This document shows, piece after piece, positions 35,144 to 46,989 of a stretch of 64,000 nucleotides of DNA (its first letter is position 1; each line of letters starts with the position of its first letter). Under the pieces are notes generated by a model that made no database searches, was not told the DNA's origin, and worked only from the letters and a program-made list of their open reading frames with translations. Position numbers and translations under genes: made by a program. Source of the stretch: Tetracladium setigerum (taxonomy: Eukaryota > Ascomycota > Leotiomycetes > Helotiales); assembly GCA_031472005.1 (NCBI GenBank), contig PZJY01000013.1:1488001-1552000 (forward strand), written 5' to 3'.

Positions 35144-36773
35144 CAATATGAAGTGAAGGCTGAAGGGGACGGACAGAACCCAGCAAGGACTCGCAAGGAC
35201 TCAAGGCATCAATCTTTCATCACGTCTCCCATCATCTACCTATCATTTCCACGAACGAACGATGGCCCGAGGACAATAATAATAGATGGATGATGGTTGT
35301 TGTATGAGAGATTTTTAGTAGACCGAACGAACGGATCAAGAGCCAACTTGGGCGACGACGTGGAAGTGAGGCGGACTACTGTGAGGACTACTCTACCGCA
35401 AAGGGAGGAATGTTGTGTGTCGATGATGTTTGATGGTGGTGGTGATGATGGATGTCTTCGGTCTCGGTGAAGAAAAGAGTTTCACGGTAGAGGAAGGTAA
35501 AGGAAGAATTATTAATATGAAAAGGAGCAGCAGCATGTGCATGTGCAACCTCTTGCTCTGATAGGACGGACCACGAGGCTGACCAGATCGCCATACCAAA
35601 GCATCGTTCTGTAGCGAATTACATGGAGGGCCGGTGAACATTATGAACATACCTAAACATGGCAAGGTCAACCACAACAACAATAATACCCAAGGTATCA
35701 TCTATCTACCTAACTTCACAAGAAAGCAAAACAAGTCGTCGTGATGCGCGATGGGCAGTAAGTCCGCGTATCGTATCGTATCCTATTCGGTTCGTCGGAG
35801 GGGGGCGATGCAAAAACAGATGTAACTTGCTGCTGCTGCAATACAACGCTGATGATGGTAAAGAGTCAAGAGGTTGAGTATGATGATGATGATGTTGATG
35901 ATCAACGTGGAAAGATAATGGGATCATTTCTGCCCAAAGAATCAGTCACCGAACACGGGTCTGTCGAGTAGTCTCTCGTCTCTCGTTGTAACTCGTACAA
36001 TCCCCAATAACAAGGTCGGAAGTCCGGATGTGGTAAGGAGGTAGAAGGATTGCACGGCCTTCTAGAAGGTCAGCCGACTGACTTAACTGCAGTAGGAGGG
36101 TGGATCTTTTCTGCGCATCAACTCCGTCTTTCCTTGTTATCGATTAAACATTCTTATTGCGCAACAAACGGCGGCTGCATCGCCCGGTTGAGATGCTGTT
36201 GGTTGCTTGTGTGCTTATGTTATTATGATCCATGTTATGATGCTATGAGGGTCTGAAATAATGATGCCCCGCCAGCCCAGGCAGGCTGCTCCCAAGGCAG
36301 GCAGAAAAGTGTTCGGTTTCAAGTCCAAAACCACCCTTCAGACGAACTTGGCTAGGTGGCGAGTCACTGGCAGAGCCACCGCGATTAGCAGCCTAGCCTA
36401 ACCTCAACCAACATTGCACTCAATCACTTCTCCGATCCACAACCAGTCACTCACTCCTCAGGCCCCCTTCCCTCTAGCAGGGCCCCTTCTTTCTATGGTT
36501 CCCCATCCATGGGCCCCGATGCGAAAGAAGGCAACGAGGCTTGTCCACAAGGCGCCCGGCTGTCTAGTCTGTTTTGATTCACCTGATTCACCGGTTTCCC
36601 TGCCCGTTTACTGCTTTGTTGCTTCTGCTCTGTCTATTCTTGCTGCTGCTCCTCGTCTTCCTTGGGAAGAATGACTGATTGTTGAAAGCCCCCCCTTACC
36701 CCTTGCCGGTCAATAATGATGAGACTGGGGGGATGGTGTTGCTACCTGAGATTTAGTGTCCTGGGAGACAGAA

Positions 36774-36779
36774 TATAAG
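36774..36779 (+). promoter_or_regulatory. TATA-like element of the 39-aa gene
   Basis: TATAAG lies about 250 nt before the ATG at 37023. The DNA between is C/A/T-rich with few G, like a long fungal leader. Assignment is by position and composition only. Confidence 0.35.
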
Positions 36780-37022
36780 GCAGGCTTTCATCCAGATGTA
36801 GGTCTCCTTTTTCATTCACTTACTCATTCACATCCGATATCAAAAGACAAAGACGCCTTCGATACTCAATACTCAGCTCTCCACATCACATCTGACCTCA
36901 ATCAATCGACTGCAAATACCAATTCAATTCGCCGTACACTCATAATCTACTACTCACACAACTCACCCGCTCGTACCGTCTGATCAATTACTTTCAGCTC
37001 TCCAACACAGACGCCTACAACC

Positions 37023-37228
37023 ATGTCCATGTCTCGAGCTGTTGTTGACTACACTGGCCGTGCCGCTTGCTGCTCATTAAACCTCACTATGAAGAAGGCA
37101 GCCCTTGGTGGAGGTGGTCACGAGAAAGACACCGGTACGTACTTACATACATTTGATTTGTCTACACTGCCTGTACTTTTGATAATGGATCCTCTTTACT
37201 AATTCTTGTATTCTCATTAGACGATTGA
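37023..37228 (+). CDS. Small two-exon protein, 39 aa, unknown function
   Basis: Exon 1 is 37023-37134 and exon 2 is 37221-37228; the 86-nt intron starts GTACGT and ends CATTAG. The product is 39 aa. It begins MSMSRAVVDYTGRAACC, has a middle SLNLTMKKAALGGGG and ends HEKDTDD. The start context (CAACCATGTC) is close to the ideal fungal one, and a TATA-like element and pyrimidine-rich leader precede it. The second exon adds only two codons and the stop. It is isolated in a gene-poor region, with 4.6 kb free upstream and 2.7 kb downstream. I do not recognise the family. A Gly/Ala-rich basic peptide with two adjacent cysteines and no membrane segment could be a small regulator or a stress-induced peptide; this is inference, and a leader peptide of a longer transcript is also possible. 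Confidence 0.5.
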
Positions 37229-39947
37229 GTTTCCCCAGATCTCAGTCTTGGCAATCGTCTTTTTCTCGCCAACCTCAACCGACCTTGCCAAAACACTCCA
37301 CCCATCACATCTCTCAACCATGGAACTTCGACTTCGACTTTCTCAAACAAATTTACTGCTTCAACCCCTTAGGCAAAGAAGAGTCAACCTCATAAGTACG
37401 TCAGTCATTAAACCCTGCACAGCCTCGTGTTTTCCCTTTCTGCCTGGCAGGCTTTCCAGGCTTCAGCCCTGCCAAGCCATCGCTTCCGCTCGGTTGGCGC
37501 CTGTATTGTCTGGGGAGAGTGATTCATACCGGGCAGGAGATGCACTGTACCAACAAAATCATATCGGAACATTTTATACTGACTTTACTTTTTTAACCAG
37601 TCAGTCACTTCGCTGCAGAGCAATCATTTTTAATCACATTATTGGCCCATAATCGACAATTTGTTGGGTGGAATCCGCCGAACCCCCTTCGCCTCTCATC
37701 TCCCCCATTGAGACATACACACCACCTTACTCTTATTCGTCAACAAAGCAACATTACAACACATTATCCTCAATTACCACACCAAACCCCCTTGACGCCC
37801 TCGACACCTTAATGGCTGCTTTCACTCAAGCAACGCCCTATCACGAACACGTCACACCTCTCAACTTTGACCCCTTGGTCCCTCGGCCCTCCTCATACAC
37901 ACGAACACCCATCTCTCTTGTTACAATGCACCAAGCGCGGCCGAAGCTTCTGCTTTTTAACAAACAACATCATTAGACTCTTTTTCTTTCCAACTTTCTC
38001 GGCAAGATGTACGACGCGAGTCACACTACAACCTTTTTTGCTTTCTACATCTTTAGACGCAAGTCTTCATTACTTCGGCTCTTTTTCCTTTTGCATGGGT
38101 TTTTTCCTTCTATATATTTTTCTTTGGTTGGTGATGATATGGGTTGCCAGTTTCTCTACATTATTTTTTGGGTCTTTTCTTTTTGGGATTATTATTTAGT
38201 TGGTTCAGCGGTGGTTTTTTCGACATGTAATTGTACGATTATTAGATTAGAGGACTTGGTTTGCATGGATTATGATGACGATGATTATTTAGATGCATTG
38301 GGATTTTGGGATGAATGGATGTACTGTACGATATATGATGAGAATATGCAGAATTAATGGAATTTGCGGTTTTGTTCTGGATATTTATCTGTGCCCTTCT
38401 CCCTTGTGAAGAAAATCATGTTTTTGTTGACTGCGCAAAAGGTAATAAATATCTTTTTTAATTCAAGCATTTTCGCTCTCTTGGACCCCTATCACAACCC
38501 AAACTTTCTCCTTCGTACTACATCCCACACGTGATATTTTGATCATTACCGATTCACCACCGAATCCTCTCTCCCCTTTTCCACTCTTCTCATCTCTCCT
38601 ACTCTTCCTTTTTTGACTTGGGGAAGCCCGAAAATTGTGAGTTGTGGACAACTAGACGCGAGAAAGCTAGATGACAGTCTTGACAGACCAGAAAAATTAA
38701 ACCACTCAATTATTTGTAGGTAAATTAGGGGCTCTTTTTGGAACCTACTCTCTTTCTCCCCCTTTTACCACTTCCTGATGTGCTCCTGTTTTTTTTAATC
38801 TCCAATTCTCCCCACACATTTTCAATACTTAATAGTAAATCTGACAAGTAATGTAAATAAATGCCTTCCACGTGACATACTTTTACCGAATTCAAAAATA
38901 CACCCCTCTCTCTCCCTTTCATTTTTTAAGTCGCACGATATATATATCCACTTTCTTTTAATGCTTGCTCTGGTTATTGCCCATGTACCAATTTTCACAT
39001 CTTCCGTTTCAACGAAACTTTTGATGTTTTTTTTAAAAAATCCGTAGGCGGAGGGGGGTTGCGGGTCCAAATCGACGTTCCCTATGGAATTTTCAAAACT
39101 GAGCAAGCAAGCAGAGATTAGGTAATTAACTTATCCAATATTCTTACACCATTTGTTTTTATGGAATTTACCGAATCTTTTAAAAGGGAAGGGCTTCATT
39201 GTTTTTTCACTGTACGAGAAAATCTGGAAACACTTTTGAATTGAGTTTTTTGCTTATTCAGTTTACTGTGCAAATTTCTTGCTTGCACTTCGTTTTGTTT
39301 TGTCCAAGCTATTTAATTTCCCATATTTATTATTCGAAATCTGAGATAGTAATTTGTTTACCGTCGTAAATGTAGTAAAAGATTTGTATGTGCTGTCCTC
39401 TCTTTTCTCTTCATCTGAGTCTTTGTTAGGACGCCTGCGTTTTGTTATTATATTATGGTTTGCTGGACGTATACTGATACTGATACTGATACTGATACTG
39501 ATACTGATACTGATACTGATACTGATGTAAGCACGAATATTAAGACACTAGGTAAGTGGGTATGTGAGTAAGAGTAAGCTCACTGCCTCCACGGCAGTAG
39601 CCCTCGGAGAGCTCCCGGAGGGATCTAGAAGGCTAGCTAGCGTCCCCTCTCGTAGATCTTGTTGGAAGCAAGATGGCTCCCATAAATGACCTATGTTCAC
39701 TAGTTCTGATGTATAAGCTTCGGTTTACTTCAAAAGCACACCTAGGTTTTGGGCTATTCTTCCATCACTTGTAGATGAGTACAGTACACCGATATGATCA
39801 GCCTATAGTATTGAAAAAAGAATGAGTTTTAATTGCAATGGCTTGAACACTTCATTTTGCCAAATCTACCTACTTTATCTATTTGATCCCCATAACAATA
39901 ATGCCTTTCGCGCCCCCGGATTTTTTAAAGTTTCCTACCGGACCTAC
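37229..39947. other. 2.7-kb gene-poor region downstream of the small gene
   Basis: No credible conserved ORF. The first 750 nt are C/T- and A/C-rich and could be a long 3' UTR or a second transcript. From 38,000 on it is T-rich. It contains a 57-bp hexanucleotide repeat (39471-39527). The last 100 nt are the presumed 3' UTR of the SAICAR synthase gene. Confidence 0.45.
39471..39527. repeat. ATACTG hexanucleotide tandem repeat, about 9.5 units
   Basis: 57 bp of perfect 6-bp units in non-coding DNA. Confidence 0.95.
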
Positions 39948-40954
39948 CTATGACTCCAAAGCCTCACTCCACTTCCTCCCCGTCAACTTCTCAAAGGCCT
40001 CTCTATACTTCTCCGCCGTCTCCCTCACCACGTTCTCAGGCATCCTAACGCCCTGCTTCCCTTCAACCCCTCCTTGGTCAACCAATCCCTCAAATACTGC
40101 TTATCATAACTCTCCTGCTCCTTCCCAACCACATACCTATCCGCGGGCCAGAACCGACTCGAATCAGGCGTCAACACCTCATCCACAAGCACGATATCAT
40201 CCGTCTCCTCATCCAGCCCAAACTCAAACTTCGTATCCGCGATAATAATACCCCTCTCAGCTGCGTAATCCTCGCAGTAGTGTATAGTTGCAAAGCGAGC
40301 TCCTCAATTCTCTTCGCGTATTTGACGCCCACTATCTCAGCGGCTTGCGCAGGAGAGATATTCTCGTCGTTCTGTCCTGCTTCGGCCTTCGTAGAGGGCG
40401 TGTAGATGGCACCTTGGGGGAAAGCTTGCGATTCCTGCAAGCCAGCTGCGATGGGGATGGTGTGGACTGTGCCGGTGCGTTTGTATTCTTTCCAGGCGGA
40501 GCCGGTGATGTAGCCGCGGACAATTGCCTCGATGGGGAAGATTTTGAGGCGGCGGACTTGCATGGAGCGGTTTTTGAGGGAGGCTGTTTGGGAGGCGGGG
40601 ATGGAGGGGGAAGGGCGAGGGTGAGGAGGTGGTGGTGGAGGGTTGGGAGGAGGGTTTGGAGGACGGAGAACCAGTGGGCGGAGAGGAGGGTGAGGAGGGG
40701 TCCTTTGGAGGGGATGCCCTGGAGGGGTTGAGGGTTTGGGTTAGCAATTGAAAGTGTAGATGAGGTATGTTGAAGGAGAAGAAGAAGTTAGTGCAGGGAC
40801 GTACATTCTCCATGATCACATCGTAGGCTGAGATGCGATCCGAGGCCACGAAGAGGAGCGTTTTGGAATCGACTTCATAGAGATCTCGAACTTTTCCCTC
40901 GGCGATGTGGGGGAGGGCATCGAGGGAGGTTTTGGTGATTGCAGATTCCGACAT
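39948..40954 (-). CDS. ADE1: SAICAR synthase (phosphoribosylaminoimidazole-succinocarboxamide synthase), three frameshifts
   Basis: Exons 40805-40954 and 39948-40718 (86-nt intron). Restoring one base each at 40606-40610 (C5), 40270-40271 (GG) and 40059-40061 (GGG, coding strand) gives 307 aa, the size of yeast Ade1. The start is [20 protein letters not shown]. Conserved segments are [49 protein letters not shown], and beyond the second break [13 protein letters not shown] and [19 protein letters not shown]. The enzyme joins CAIR and aspartate with ATP in step 7 of de novo purine synthesis, in the cytosol. Such an essential gene with three -1 shifts, all in homopolymers, argues for sequence error. 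Divergent from the symporter gene, 741 nt away. Confidence 0.93.
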
Positions 40955-41695
40955 TGTGGAATACGGTGTGATCTGAATCTTTCTGGTAAAATGGTTGTCT
41001 GTCGTCGTTCTAAATGTTGTGAAGAAATGACTTGGTGGTCAATTGGGTAGAGTGCGTGAGTGAGTGAGTGGGATATACTTTTTTTTTTCTCCCTCTCTTA
41101 CAGTCACAAGAGAATGGGTCGGGTGAATTCAATTCAATTCAATTCACCACCACATCCTTGGCACCTCGACCCCACCACCACACACACACATGTGACTGAT
41201 ATATCTGATGATCCATGATCCCCCCATTGCCAATTTGCCAACATTTACGAGGTAAAAGTATTGGCATTTTTGATCTCTTTCTTCTTTCGTCATATTAAGA
41301 TTATTATCTGTGCATTTTGTGCAGGGAAGGAGAGAGGAAAAAAAAAAAGCCAAGATGCGATGCCCAGTTCCTCGGAGCATGTTCGCAGCAAATCAAAAAC
41401 CCAACTCCCATCCATCCATCTGGCATATCCCGTGTGAAGAAAGCTTTGACCATCGTGACCTGAGATTGGTGGGTATAACGTGTGTGGTGGGGCTTCTGGT
41501 CACTAGCTGCGAAAGTATTAAAGTAGCGCGGCATCCCACGTCCTCCCTCTCTCTCTCCCGCGTTCTCTCTCCCTCTTCTGTTCTGGACTTTATTCATCTA
41601 TTTATTTCCCTCTCGTTACACGGAAATCAAAGGGGATCAATCAATTGATCAACAAATCAATCAACTCGACTCGAAATCACACAGACAAACGCAAG
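40955..41695. promoter_or_regulatory. Divergent promoter region (SAICAR synthase / symporter)
   Basis: 741 nt between two divergent ATGs. It holds an AATTC pentanucleotide repeat (41124-41146), an A10 run and a C/T-rich leader before the symporter start. Confidence 0.5.
41124..41146. repeat. AATTC pentanucleotide repeat
   Basis: Four tandem units in the SAICAR synthase upstream region. Confidence 0.85.
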
Positions 41696-44102
41696 ATGGG
41701 ACATCCATCTACTCAAGCGAGCAATGCGCTCATCTATGTTACCTACGCCTTTTTCTTGTATGCGATCGATACCTATCAATAAAACAACAACAATACATCA
41801 TTGAATATGGCTAACCACTCCTAATAAGGGTACTTGGTCTCTACATCGCATGGAGATTGAGACATCAATCCAAGGTATACCATCCTCCTTATCTCAATCT
41901 ACCTCTCACCTCATCTCATCGAAGCTGACCTAATCACCTTGCAGGGAGAATTTCTCGCCAGCAACAGGACTCAAACGGGTTAGATTTCTTATTTTTCCTT
42001 ACTACCATATGATTATTCCACTACATCAACAAAACCATGTCTACTAACACCTCGTCCCAGCTGTCCCTCTGGCGTTGAATTTCATCGCTTCTGGTTAGTA
42101 ATCATCGAAAAGAGTCCCATGTTTCGAATCAACATGCGGCAGCCAACTACACACACACAAAACTTGCATAGAGAATGAGATGAGAGAGAGATATGATGCG
42201 TGAAGAGGTTCGTATTCAAACACACCGCTGGTTCTTTGGAATTTCTTTTCTAGGTTTGCTGTATCATCTTTTGCAAAGGATCTGTGATGAGAGGGAATTC
42301 CAAAGAACCAGCGCGGCTTCACTACGGGCGCCGAATCAAAACAGTCTTCAGATTATCCACCTTCTGTCCTTCACAGAAGAGATATTTGGCCACTGTTGAG
42401 AGGAAGCTGAGATTGCACCGTGATTACTCGATCAAGTTAATGCTTGCGTGGGAAAGTGTCTGCCGCTTGAAGATTCCCCCTTCCCCTCACGAATTAAAGC
42501 TAATCTCCATTTTCTTCTAACCTGTGTAGCTATGGGATCTGGTATCCTCTTCGCCTATCCTCAACTAGCTACAATTGCTGGTGTTCAGGGAGTCGTTGTG
42601 TATGCCTTTGCCTCTGCAGCACCTCTCTTGGTATTCGCAGTTCTGGGTCCTATCATTCGAAGAAAGGCTCCCGATGGCTTCGTTCTGACAGAATGGACAA
42701 GACAACGTTATGGATTGGTGGCGGCCTTGTTCCTCAGTCTCATGACCATGATTACAATGTATGTTGCAACGGATTGATCCAGAACTTTGACTGACATATT
42801 ACAGGTTCCTGTACATGGTTGCTGAGTTGTCTGCCATTCAACAAACTGTCGGTGCTTTGACTGGAATGAATGCACTTCCTGTTGTCATCGTGCAATGTAT
42901 TGTCACCACTATCTATACCTGTAAGTACAAGTCCTCCCCCCGGCCGAGATCTTGCTAATTTTTTTTTCAGCTCTTGGTGGATTCAAGGTCTCTTTCATCA
43001 CAGATAACATTCAAGGAGCTATGGTCCTTGGTTTGAGTAAGGATACCCTCCTCACCCTTTCATGCTGTGTTTTCTAACATCTCCAGTCATCATCGCCACC
43101 GTCACAATTGGAGTCAAGACAGACATTGACAGATCATTGATTGAACCCTCTGGTCTCACAAAACCCTCTCTTCTCGGGTGGCAGCTACTTTATATCCTCC
43201 CCATCGCCATTCTCACCAATGACTTCTTCCTCTCCAACTTCTGGATCCGCACCTTCGCCTCCAAGACAAACAAAGATCTAAGAATCGGTGTTTCCATGGC
43301 TTCCTTTGCAGTCCTCGTTATCTTGACTCTCGTAGGCTGCACAGGTTTGATCGCCGTCTGGTCTGGTGCTTTGGACCTTGCAAACCCCGAACAGGATGGA
43401 AGCATCGCATTCTTCATCCTTCTTCAATCCCTGCCAAACTGGACCATTGGCATTGTCCTCGTCATGGCGGTATCCCTCAGTACCGCTGCATTCGATAGCT
43501 TGCAATCCGCTATGGTCTCCACAGCATCTAATGACTTCTTCCGCAACAAACTTAACATCTGGTTCATCCGTGCCGGCGTGGTCCTCCTCATCTTCCCCGT
43601 CGTCGTCATTTCCCAGAGAGCATTGTCCATCCTTCAGATCTACCTCATCACCGATCTCGTCTCGGCTGCTGTCATCCCAGTTCTCTGCATCGGTCTCAAC
43701 GATACCTTTTACTTCTGGCGCGGCTTCGAAGTTGTTGTTGGTGGTTTGGGAGGTATCTTCACCGTCTTCCTCTTCGGAACAGTCTACTACGGCAACGCTC
43801 ACCAGGGTGGCAAGCTCATTCTTCTCGAGGAGGGTCTCTACGCAAATGACTGGTCTGTATTTGGTGCTTTTGTCGCTGCTCCTGTTGGTGGGATCCTCTG
43901 GGGCTTTGCGGCTTTGGCTGTGCGACTTTCATACCAGTTTGTTACGGCTAAGATTGGGCATAAGAGATTTGATGCTCTGGATCGTCCGTTGTACCTTGAT
44001 CGCCAGGGTGAGGGTGCGGGGCATGTCGGGTATGCGAACAGTGATGAGGTTCATGTTCAGGATGGTTTGGTCACTGTTGATCATAAGGGGAAGTTCTTCT
44101 GA
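41696..44102 (+). CDS. Sodium:solute symporter family permease (DUR3-like), 8 exons
   Basis: Exons 41696-41757, 41829-41874, 41945-41978, 42061-42093, 42530-42758, 42805-42920, 42971-43036, 43087-44102; 533 aa, all phases close without correction. The 5' end is split into four tiny exons. The protein is strongly hydrophobic with about 13 predicted membrane spans. SSS-family motifs include FLASNRTQTAVPLALNFIA, GSGILFAYPQLATIAGVQG, MFLYMVAELSAIQQTVGALT and GGFKVSFITDNIQGAMVLG. The resemblance is to fungal urea/polyamine permeases of the Dur3 type, but substrate cannot be read from sequence. Intron 4 (42094-42529, 436 nt) is far longer than any other in this gene and carries a perfect inverted repeat. 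Confidence 0.82.
42226..42313. repeat. Perfect 18-bp inverted repeat inside intron 4 of the symporter
   Basis: CGCTGGTTCTTTGGAATT at 42226-42243 is repeated as its exact reverse complement at 42296-42313, with a 52-nt spacer. Pairing stops abruptly at both outer ends. It could be a remnant of a small inverted-repeat element or an intronic hairpin. Confidence 0.85.
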
Positions 44103-44914
44103 TCTTCTCAATATCAGGGGTGGCTGCAGTTTGAGGGGTGGAAGTGGAAGTGGAAAGAAAGGAGAGTTGATACGGTTGGGTGGTTTCAGTAAATTTGATG
44201 GAAGAAAAAATATTGGTGTGTAATTTGTCTTCATTTCGTGGAAGTCAAACACAGAGTCAACAAATCTCCTTCCATGGAGGTTTGTTTACCTGGTGTTTTG
44301 AGAAGGGGAGGTTTTAGTCACACTCGTTTCGCATAATTCAAAAGAATACATATTGAATTTGTTTTTGCTGCATACTTTCGGTCCCGGCTACTTCTTTCTA
44401 CGTCTCTTTCCATTCTCTGAATCCTAAGCTTGAGTGATCTGATATGTACGCTACCTATCATTGTTGACAACCTCGTGCAGATCACGGTTCGGTTACGATT
44501 CAGTCACCCCAGCAGAATAGACCACTTGCCAAGATTTCCTCGTACACCGCGAAGCATCGACAACGGTTCGGCAATTCGTTGATCTTTACCTACTTTATAT
44601 TCATAATTCCGCCCACTTTTTTTGGCCCTTAGCCAAAGTGGCCCTTGACATTCATGCCGAAATTTATTTAGAAGCGGGGTAGGCAAGGCAAGGCAAGGTA
44701 CTTGAGAGAGCTGTGGTGGGTAACTTAAACTACCATAACTTCTTTAAAAGCACCCTCTCCCCTCTTCCCTTTTGTGAAATAATTAGAATTTCTTTTCCTA
44801 TCTCCCTTACCCGAAATAATCAATTAATTCACATCATCATTCAAACAACAAACCCTACTTACTTACTTATCTCCCTACCTCCCACCCCCCGCTCCAACTA
44901 CACACATACACAAA
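44103..44914. other. Intergenic: symporter 3' flank / hydrolase promoter
   Basis: 812 nt between two plus-strand genes. AT-rich, then a C-rich leader (44810-44914) with short CA and CT runs. No gene seen. Confidence 0.5.
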
Positions 44915-46160
44915 ATGTCTCCACCACCAACAACAAAAACAATCCACGTCCCTCACCTCAACGGCATCAAAGCAGGCTACGCCCTCTCGGGAGACAAGTA
45001 CGATGCCTCCAAACCAACCTGCGTCCTGATAAACTCAATGTGCACCACGTCCGCGCTCTACACCTCTCAATTCAATAATCGCACGTTAACTGATGCGATG
45101 AATTTGCTTGCTGTTGAGCCTTTGGGTCATGGTTCGACTTCTACTTCTACTTCCACTTCTGAAGGTGTTGGTAATGGAGCTGGTGATGGTAGTGGTGGAT
45201 CTGGTGGTAGAGTAGAGCATTTCACGTATTGGGATTCAGCAATAATGGCATTACAAGTTTTGGATGCTTTAGGGATTGACAAGGTTTTTGCGCTGGGGAC
45301 TAGTCAAGGGGGGTGGATTGTTGTTAGGATGGCGCTGTTGATGCCTGATAGGGTGAGTTGTATATTGTTCTCTATCAGTTATAAGCTCTATCCATCCCTC
45401 TCGTTTCAGTGTTTCAGCAGCCTCTGCTGCTATAGCTATCTACCTAGTGTTGGTTGTCATAATTAGTATTGAGATTGAGATTGACTTTTTTACCTTTTGC
45501 TGCACAGATCTTAGGACTCATGCCGTTGGGTACTTCTATGGATTACGAATCCGCCGATTCCCGCAGTAAAGGCTGCTGGGATCCCGCACCAGCCCTCCTA
45601 CCCTTTTCGAAAAATGGTCAAGTAGCACCGAAACACCGGATTTCATAGTCGATGACGTCTGGTGCGGAATGGTCGGTGGGATTGGTTTCGGCAGTGCGGT
45701 GACAGCGGAGACGGTGGAGTTTTGGAAGGCGACGGTGAAGGATGTCTATAGGGGAGATGAGGGAAGGAGAAAGGTTAGGATGGCTGTTTTGTGTCTGCTG
45801 GAGAGAGATGGTTTATTGTTGAGGTTGAGGATGTTAGGTGTCCTGTTTATTGGTTGCAGGTGAGTTTTTATTTCTATCTCTCTTCCTCTCTCTCTTTCTC
45901 TAAAACTACCCTCCCCCTTCGTGCCGTACTGTATCACTTCCTTTATTATAGAAAATTATTTTTCTAAATCAAATCACCCGGAACAGGGAACAGAAGATGC
46001 ACCATACGGTCACACGATCCAAGCAGAACAGATCAAGCTCTTCACTTCGTCGAAAGAGGCTAAGCTTGTGATGGTTGAGGGTGGAGCTCATTATCTCAAT
46101 GCGACTAATCCCGTGGAAGTAGACGCGGCGCTTTTGGAGCTGGTTGAGAAGTACAAATAG
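44915..46160 (+). CDS. Alpha/beta hydrolase fold protein, 3 exons, two frameshifts
   Basis: Exons 44915-45352, 45508-45859, 45987-46160; with one base restored at the T4 run 45604-45607 and one at 45829-45830 (GG) the protein is 321 aa. The start is MSPPPTTKTIHVPHLNGIK. VLINSMCTTSALYTSQF precedes the nucleophile elbow ALGTSQGGWI (G-x-S-x-G with the catalytic Ser). The late His is in VEGGAHYLNATNP, and the acid is probably in WLQGTEDAPYG. The fold and spacing resemble 3-oxoadipate enol-lactonase-like and lipase-like hydrolases. A Thr/Ser- and Gly-rich insertion (about residues 73-95) interrupts the early part. The substrate is unknown. The third exon starts right at the acid loop, which supports the splice model. 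Confidence 0.8.
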
Positions 46161-46989
46161 ATTTTGTACACTTGGGTCTTGATAGGAACTGAGAAATAAA
46201 TTTCAAATTTTCCATTAGGGTAGTGGAGGCCTTGGGGAAGAAGTTCTGAAGGACAGTCAGACGTTTGATATCAGGAAGGTTCATAATCAAATGGTCGGTC
46301 CACGAATGGAAGTGGATTCAACTACAACAACGGCAGTCTCGAAATTAGAATAAGAAGCGCGATCAAATCCCAAGTCTGGGCCAAGCGAGTACGAACCACC
46401 ATGACTTCGTGTGATAGCTGGGCAGAAAAGGTCACTCAGTTCATGAGTAAAATGACCAAGTTGCAACCAAATCAGAAGCAAAGCAATGGAGGAAGTTTAA
46501 TGAAACCCATTTTCATTCCCAGTAAAAGCAAGTAAGCTACTCATTATTGTACACCCATTGACCCATTTTCCATTCTCGAACTCCATACGAAAGGGCATCA
46601 TTCCGAGAACAAATTAATAAAGTCCATTTTAAACTCCATATCCTATGAAAGACGACTAAACTTGATCCAAACTCGAAAGCAAGGATAGCAGCAGAGCGTC
46701 AATTCAAAGGAAGTAGAAAGCAAGAATGAAAACAAACCCCATAGCAACTCCCCCCAGAACAAATTGTAAGTAAACCCCCAAACAAAAGAAAAGAAGAAGC
46801 AATACCATGATCGACAATGTTCTGAAAACAAAAAGTTCAAAGCTCAAAGAATGATGCGACAACATGATGTTGTAGTACAGAGAGCATTCGAGGAGAACAT
46901 GAAATTGTTTGAGACATGATGGAAGCACTCTTGATCTTGGAAAAGCAAAAGATTTGCAAGTTCGGTATCAGAGATGCAACGACTCAGAC
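46161..46989. other. Convergent intergenic region (hydrolase / RRM protein)
   Basis: 829 nt between stop codons facing each other. No ORF of interest; presumably both 3' UTRs. Confidence 0.5.

Larger units (their letters stand above)
32390..37022. other. 4.6-kb gene-free region with purine tracts and microsatellites
   Basis: I find no ORF with coding character on either strand. The first 150 nt are a GA-rich tract, probably 3' UTR of the Zn2Cys6 gene. Further on are a 16-bp palindrome (33118-33133), GGTTGG/GGGTTT runs near 33550-33595, an ATG-triplet repeat (34396-34421) and a CACTAG repeat (35114-35143). The last 250 nt contain a TATA-like element and a C/T-rich leader for the next gene. 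Confidence 0.5.

Noticed and set aside
37668..37976. 102-codon ORF after the small gene
   Set aside because: Begins at GTG; the first ATG (37812) leaves 54 low-complexity codons and no family resemblance. Treated as possible UTR.
40171..40731. Plus-strand 147-codon Gly/Arg-rich ORF opposite SAICAR synthase
   Set aside because: Shadow of a conserved minus-strand exon.
42095..42520. ORFs overlapping the long symporter intron
   Set aside because: They lie between exons whose phases close precisely; the similar peptide pieces on both strands come from the inverted repeat.
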